NCBI RefSeq assembly: GCF_021044685.1
Contig: NZ_CP088014.1
Location: 2,528,001 to 2,592,000, forward strand
DNA length: 64,000 nt
Reading direction: 5' to 3'
From: Bradyrhizobium daqingense
GTDB lineage: Bacteria > Pseudomonadota > Alphaproteobacteria > Rhizobiales > Xanthobacteraceae
Shown: positions 62,064 through 64,000 of the stretch, piece after piece
Numbering within the stretch: position 1 is the stretch's first letter
Layout of the letters: every line of letters begins with the position of its first letter
Position numbers and translations under genes: made by a program
Notes under the pieces: model-generated
Told to the model about the DNA's origin: nothing
Databases searched by the model: none
Seen by the model: only the letters and a program-made list of their open reading frames with translations

Positions 62064-62255
62064 TCATCCGCCGTAACACGGTTTTCCGGACATCTTCATC
62101 GCGCGGCTGCAGCGGGGCAAATTCTTCGTTTGCTGCTGCTGCGGCGGCTGCTTGGCGCTCTTGGTTGCAGTGGTGCTTCCAGTCTGCGCCTGCACACTGG
62201 ATGCGGCAGGCATGAGAAGCAGGGGAGCGACAACGATCAATGCCAACGTTTTCAT
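62064..62255 (-). CDS. Small secreted hypothetical protein
   Basis: A 63-residue protein with a clear signal peptide (residues 1-24, ending VQAQ). The mature 39 residues are Gln/Lys/Pro-rich (SAKQPPQQQQTKNLP) and end RCSRAMKMSGKPCYGG, with two cysteines that may pair in the periplasm. I do not know a family name. It stands alone between two hairpins or gaps. Confidence 0.65.
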   Translation of the reverse strand: MKTLALIVVAPLLLMPAASSVQAQTGSTTATKSAKQPPQQQQTKNLPRCSRAMKMSGKPCYGG

Positions 62256-62382
62256 GTCAAATGCTCCAGAAACAAAAAAATAATGCCTTGGAGCCTATGC
62301 AGGCGGTCGTTGAGTGTAAAGTCCCAACGCGATCCCGGCGCGTTTTCGCGCCGCATCATCGCTGGTGCATGTCGGGTCTCGA

Positions 62383-63282
62383 CTACTCCTTTACCGCGCC
62401 CGTGAGCGAGGACACGTAATAGTCCACGAACAGCGAGTAGAAGATCGCAACCGGCAGCGAGCCGAGCAGAGAGCCCGCCATCAGCGCACCCCATTGATAG
62501 ACGTCGCCGGTGACGAGCTCGGTCAGGATGGCGACTGGCACGGTCTTGTTGGCGCCGCTTTGGATGAAGGCGAGCGCGTAGATGAACTCGTTCCAGGACA
62601 GCGTGAAGGAGAAGATGCCGGCCGAGATCAGGCCCGGCACCGCCAGCGGCAGCGTGATCCGCCGCAGGATCTGGAGCCGCGTGGCACCGTCCACCAGCGC
62701 GCATTCCTCGAGTTCGTAGGGGATCGACTTGAAATAGCCGATCAGGAGCCAGGTGCAGAACGGCACCAGGAAGGTCGGGTAGACCAGGATCAGCGCGATC
62801 GGCGAGTCGAACAGGCCGAACTGCACCACGACGGTGGCGAGCGGAATGAACAGGATCGACGGCGGCACGAGATAGGCGAGATAGATGCCGAGGCCGACAT
62901 AAGGGCTGCCGCGGAAGCGCAGGCGTTCGATCGCGTAGGCCGCCAGCGTCGAGGCGATCAGCGACAGAGTGGTCGAACCGATCGCGACCAGCATCGTGGT
63001 CTTCAGCCAGTGCGGATAGGCGGTGTTGAACAACAGGTGCTTGATATGGGCGAGCGTCGGCGAGGAGATCCAGAACGGGTTGTGATCCTTGTAATTCATC
63101 AGCTCCGCGTTCGGCTTGAACGACGTGATCGCCATCCAGTAGAACGGGAACAACAGGATCAGCACGAAGCAGCCCAGCGGCAGGTAGATCATCATCAGCC
63201 GCCGCAGCCCGGAATCCCAGGCCATGGTGTCGGGCGCGGCCTTGGCGTCCGCGGTCGGTTGTTGCGCGACGGTGTCAGTCAT
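62383..63282 (-). CDS. Sugar ABC importer permease (MalG type)
   Basis: A 299-residue inner-membrane permease of the CUT1 family with six helices. The EAA-type loop is EECALVDGATRLQILRRITLPLAVPG, and LSWNEFIYALAFIQSG is the conserved C-terminal segment. It overlaps the end of the partner permease by eight bases. The binding protein and ATPase are outside the window to the right or elsewhere. The ligand is unknown. Confidence 0.92.
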   Translation of the reverse strand: MTDTVAQQPTADAKAAPDTMAWDSGLRRLMMIYLPLGCFVLILLFPFYWMAITSFKPNAELMNYKDHNPFWISSPTLAHIKHLLFNTAYPHWLKTTMLVAIGSTTLSLIASTLAAYAIERLRFRGSPYVGLGIYLAYLVPPSILFIPLATVVVQFGLFDSPIALILVYPTFLVPFCTWLLIGYFKSIPYELEECALVDGATRLQILRRITLPLAVPGLISAGIFSFTLSWNEFIYALAFIQSGANKTVPVAILTELVTGDVYQWGALMAGSLLGSLPVAIFYSLFVDYYVSSLTGAVKE

Positions 63283-64000
63283 TGGCCTCTCCCTGCTGCC
63301 ATTTGCGGCGCGCCAGGCCGAAATAGGAAAACAGCGTCGCGAACACCAGGAACGGGATCATCGACACGGCGATCGCCGCACCCTCGCCGAGCTCGCCGCC
63401 GGCGATGCCGCGCTGGAAGGCCAGCGTCGCGAGCAGATGCGTGGAGTTCACGGGGCCGCCGCGGGTGATGGCGTAGACGAGCTGGAAGTCGGTGAAGGTG
63501 AAGATGATCGAGAAGGTCATGACGATGGCGAGGATCGGCATCATCATCGGGAAGGTGATGTAGCGGAAGCGCTGCCAGGCGCTGGCCCCATCCAGCATCG
63601 CGGCCTCGTAGAGCGAGGGCGAGATGGTCTGCAAGCCGGCGAGCAGCGAGATCGCGACGAAGGGAATGCCGCGCCAGATGTTGGCGGCGATCAGCGAGAA
63701 GCGGGCCGGCCAGGGCGAGCCGAGGAAATCGATATTGCTCGACTTCCAATGCAGCACGTCGACCAGAAGATAGGAGATGATCGAGAATTGCGGATCGTAG
63801 ATCCACCAGAACGCCAGCGCCGAGAGCACGGTCGGCACGATCCAGGGCAGCAGCACGATGGCGCGGAGCAGGCTCTTGAACGGAAAATGGTTGTTGAGCA
63901 GCAGCGCGAGCCAGAAGCCGAGCGCGAACTTTCCGAAGGTCGCGATACCCGTGTAGAACACGCTGTAGAACACCGCGTTCCACCACAAGGGATCGGTGAG
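63275..64000 (-). CDS. Sugar ABC importer permease (MalF type), cut by the right edge
   Basis: The C-terminal 241 or so residues are present, with at least five helices. The loop YEAAMLDGASAWQRFRYITFPMMMP contacts the ATPase, and FQLVYAITRGGPVNSTHLLATLAFQRG is typical of MalF/UgpA. The frame stays open to base 64000, so the N-terminal part lies beyond the window. It forms the channel with the MalG-type protein at 62383-63282. Confidence 0.9.
   Translation of the reverse strand, partial: LTDPLWWNAVFYSVFYTGIATFGKFALGFWLALLLNNHFPFKSLLRAIVLLPWIVPTVLSALAFWWIYDPQFSIISYLLVDVLHWKSSNIDFLGSPWPARFSLIAANIWRGIPFVAISLLAGLQTISPSLYEAAMLDGASAWQRFRYITFPMMMPILAIVMTFSIIFTFTDFQLVYAITRGGPVNSTHLLATLAFQRGIAGGELGEGAAIAVSMIPFLVFATLFSYFGLARRKWQQGEAND

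Noticed and set aside
1..64000. CRISPR arrays, rRNA operons, complete insertion sequences, prophage
   Set aside because: No regularly spaced direct repeats, no rRNA-like stretches, no transposase or integrase motifs and no phage structural genes were seen.

Overview
The window reads as ordinary chromosome of a Bradyrhizobium-like alphaproteobacterium (Nitrobacteraceae/Bradyrhizobiaceae). The evidence is uniformly high G+C coding sequence, and a gene set typical of that group: the DUF1036, DUF1244 and DUF2312 small proteins, a three-gene pntAA-pntAB-pntB transhydrogenase behind a tiny aa3-type cytochrome oxidase subunit IV gene, TPR-bearing class III adenylate cyclases, paired DUF465 proteins, an S21 protein with a Gly/Arg tail, and an hmu heme-uptake locus with an hmuP-type gene. 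No rRNA, tRNA, CRISPR array, complete insertion sequence or prophage was seen. The species assignment is inference from gene content.

Layout. 0-4 kb: the 5' end of pyruvate kinase, small conserved proteins, an adenylate cyclase with TPRs and a DUF1801 protein. 4-12 kb: cell-wall enzymes (an M15-like DUF882 protein and a YcbB-type L,D-transpeptidase), an orphan sigma-54 response regulator and an M3 oligoendopeptidase. 12.2-12.9 kb: an AbrB/Doc toxin-antitoxin pair behind a perfect palindrome. 13-16 kb: cytochrome oxidase subunit IV and the proton-translocating transhydrogenase. 16-21 kb: an alpha/beta hydrolase, two cation antiporters, a cupin and a low-complexity membrane-anchored protein. 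21-28 kb: TPR lipoprotein, rpsU, aqpZ, purEK, a GGDEF protein, several very small proteins and an L-2-hydroxyglutarate oxidase-like enzyme. 28-33 kb: a PAS-GGDEF-EAL protein, a GlpD-type dehydrogenase and a decayed ParE module. 33-40 kb: a polyamine-type ABC importer without a binding protein and a sugar-type ABC importer without an ATPase, separated by a small membrane protein. 40-44 kb: an AsmA-family protein and a 3-oxoacid CoA-transferase (scoAB).

The main functional block lies at 43.7-60.4 kb and concerns iron and heme. It contains a ferric-iron ABC importer (binding protein and fused permease), oxygen-independent coproporphyrinogen oxidase hemN, nnrS, and the heme-uptake locus. On one strand the uptake locus reads hmuP-hmuT-hmuU-hmuV; divergently it reads hmuR, an IsdG/HmuQ-type heme monooxygenase, a HutX-like heme carrier and exbB-exbD-tonB. 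Heme crosses the outer membrane through HmuR, powered by TonB-ExbBD, passes to HmuT, enters through HmuUV and is opened by the monooxygenase. Both divergent control regions (46.5-46.8 kb and 54.7-54.9 kb) hold inverted repeats resembling the rhizobial iron control element bound by Irr. The window ends with a phytase-like esterase, a small secreted protein and two permeases of another sugar ABC importer that runs off the right edge.

I did not find a clearly new multi-gene system. The observations most worth following are non-coding: two ICE-like boxes 22 bp apart upstream of the iron importer, the extended palindrome and hairpin-rich leader between hmuP and hmuR, the toxin-antitoxin palindrome, an inverted repeat in front of a sugar-binding protein gene, and several dispersed palindromic repeats.
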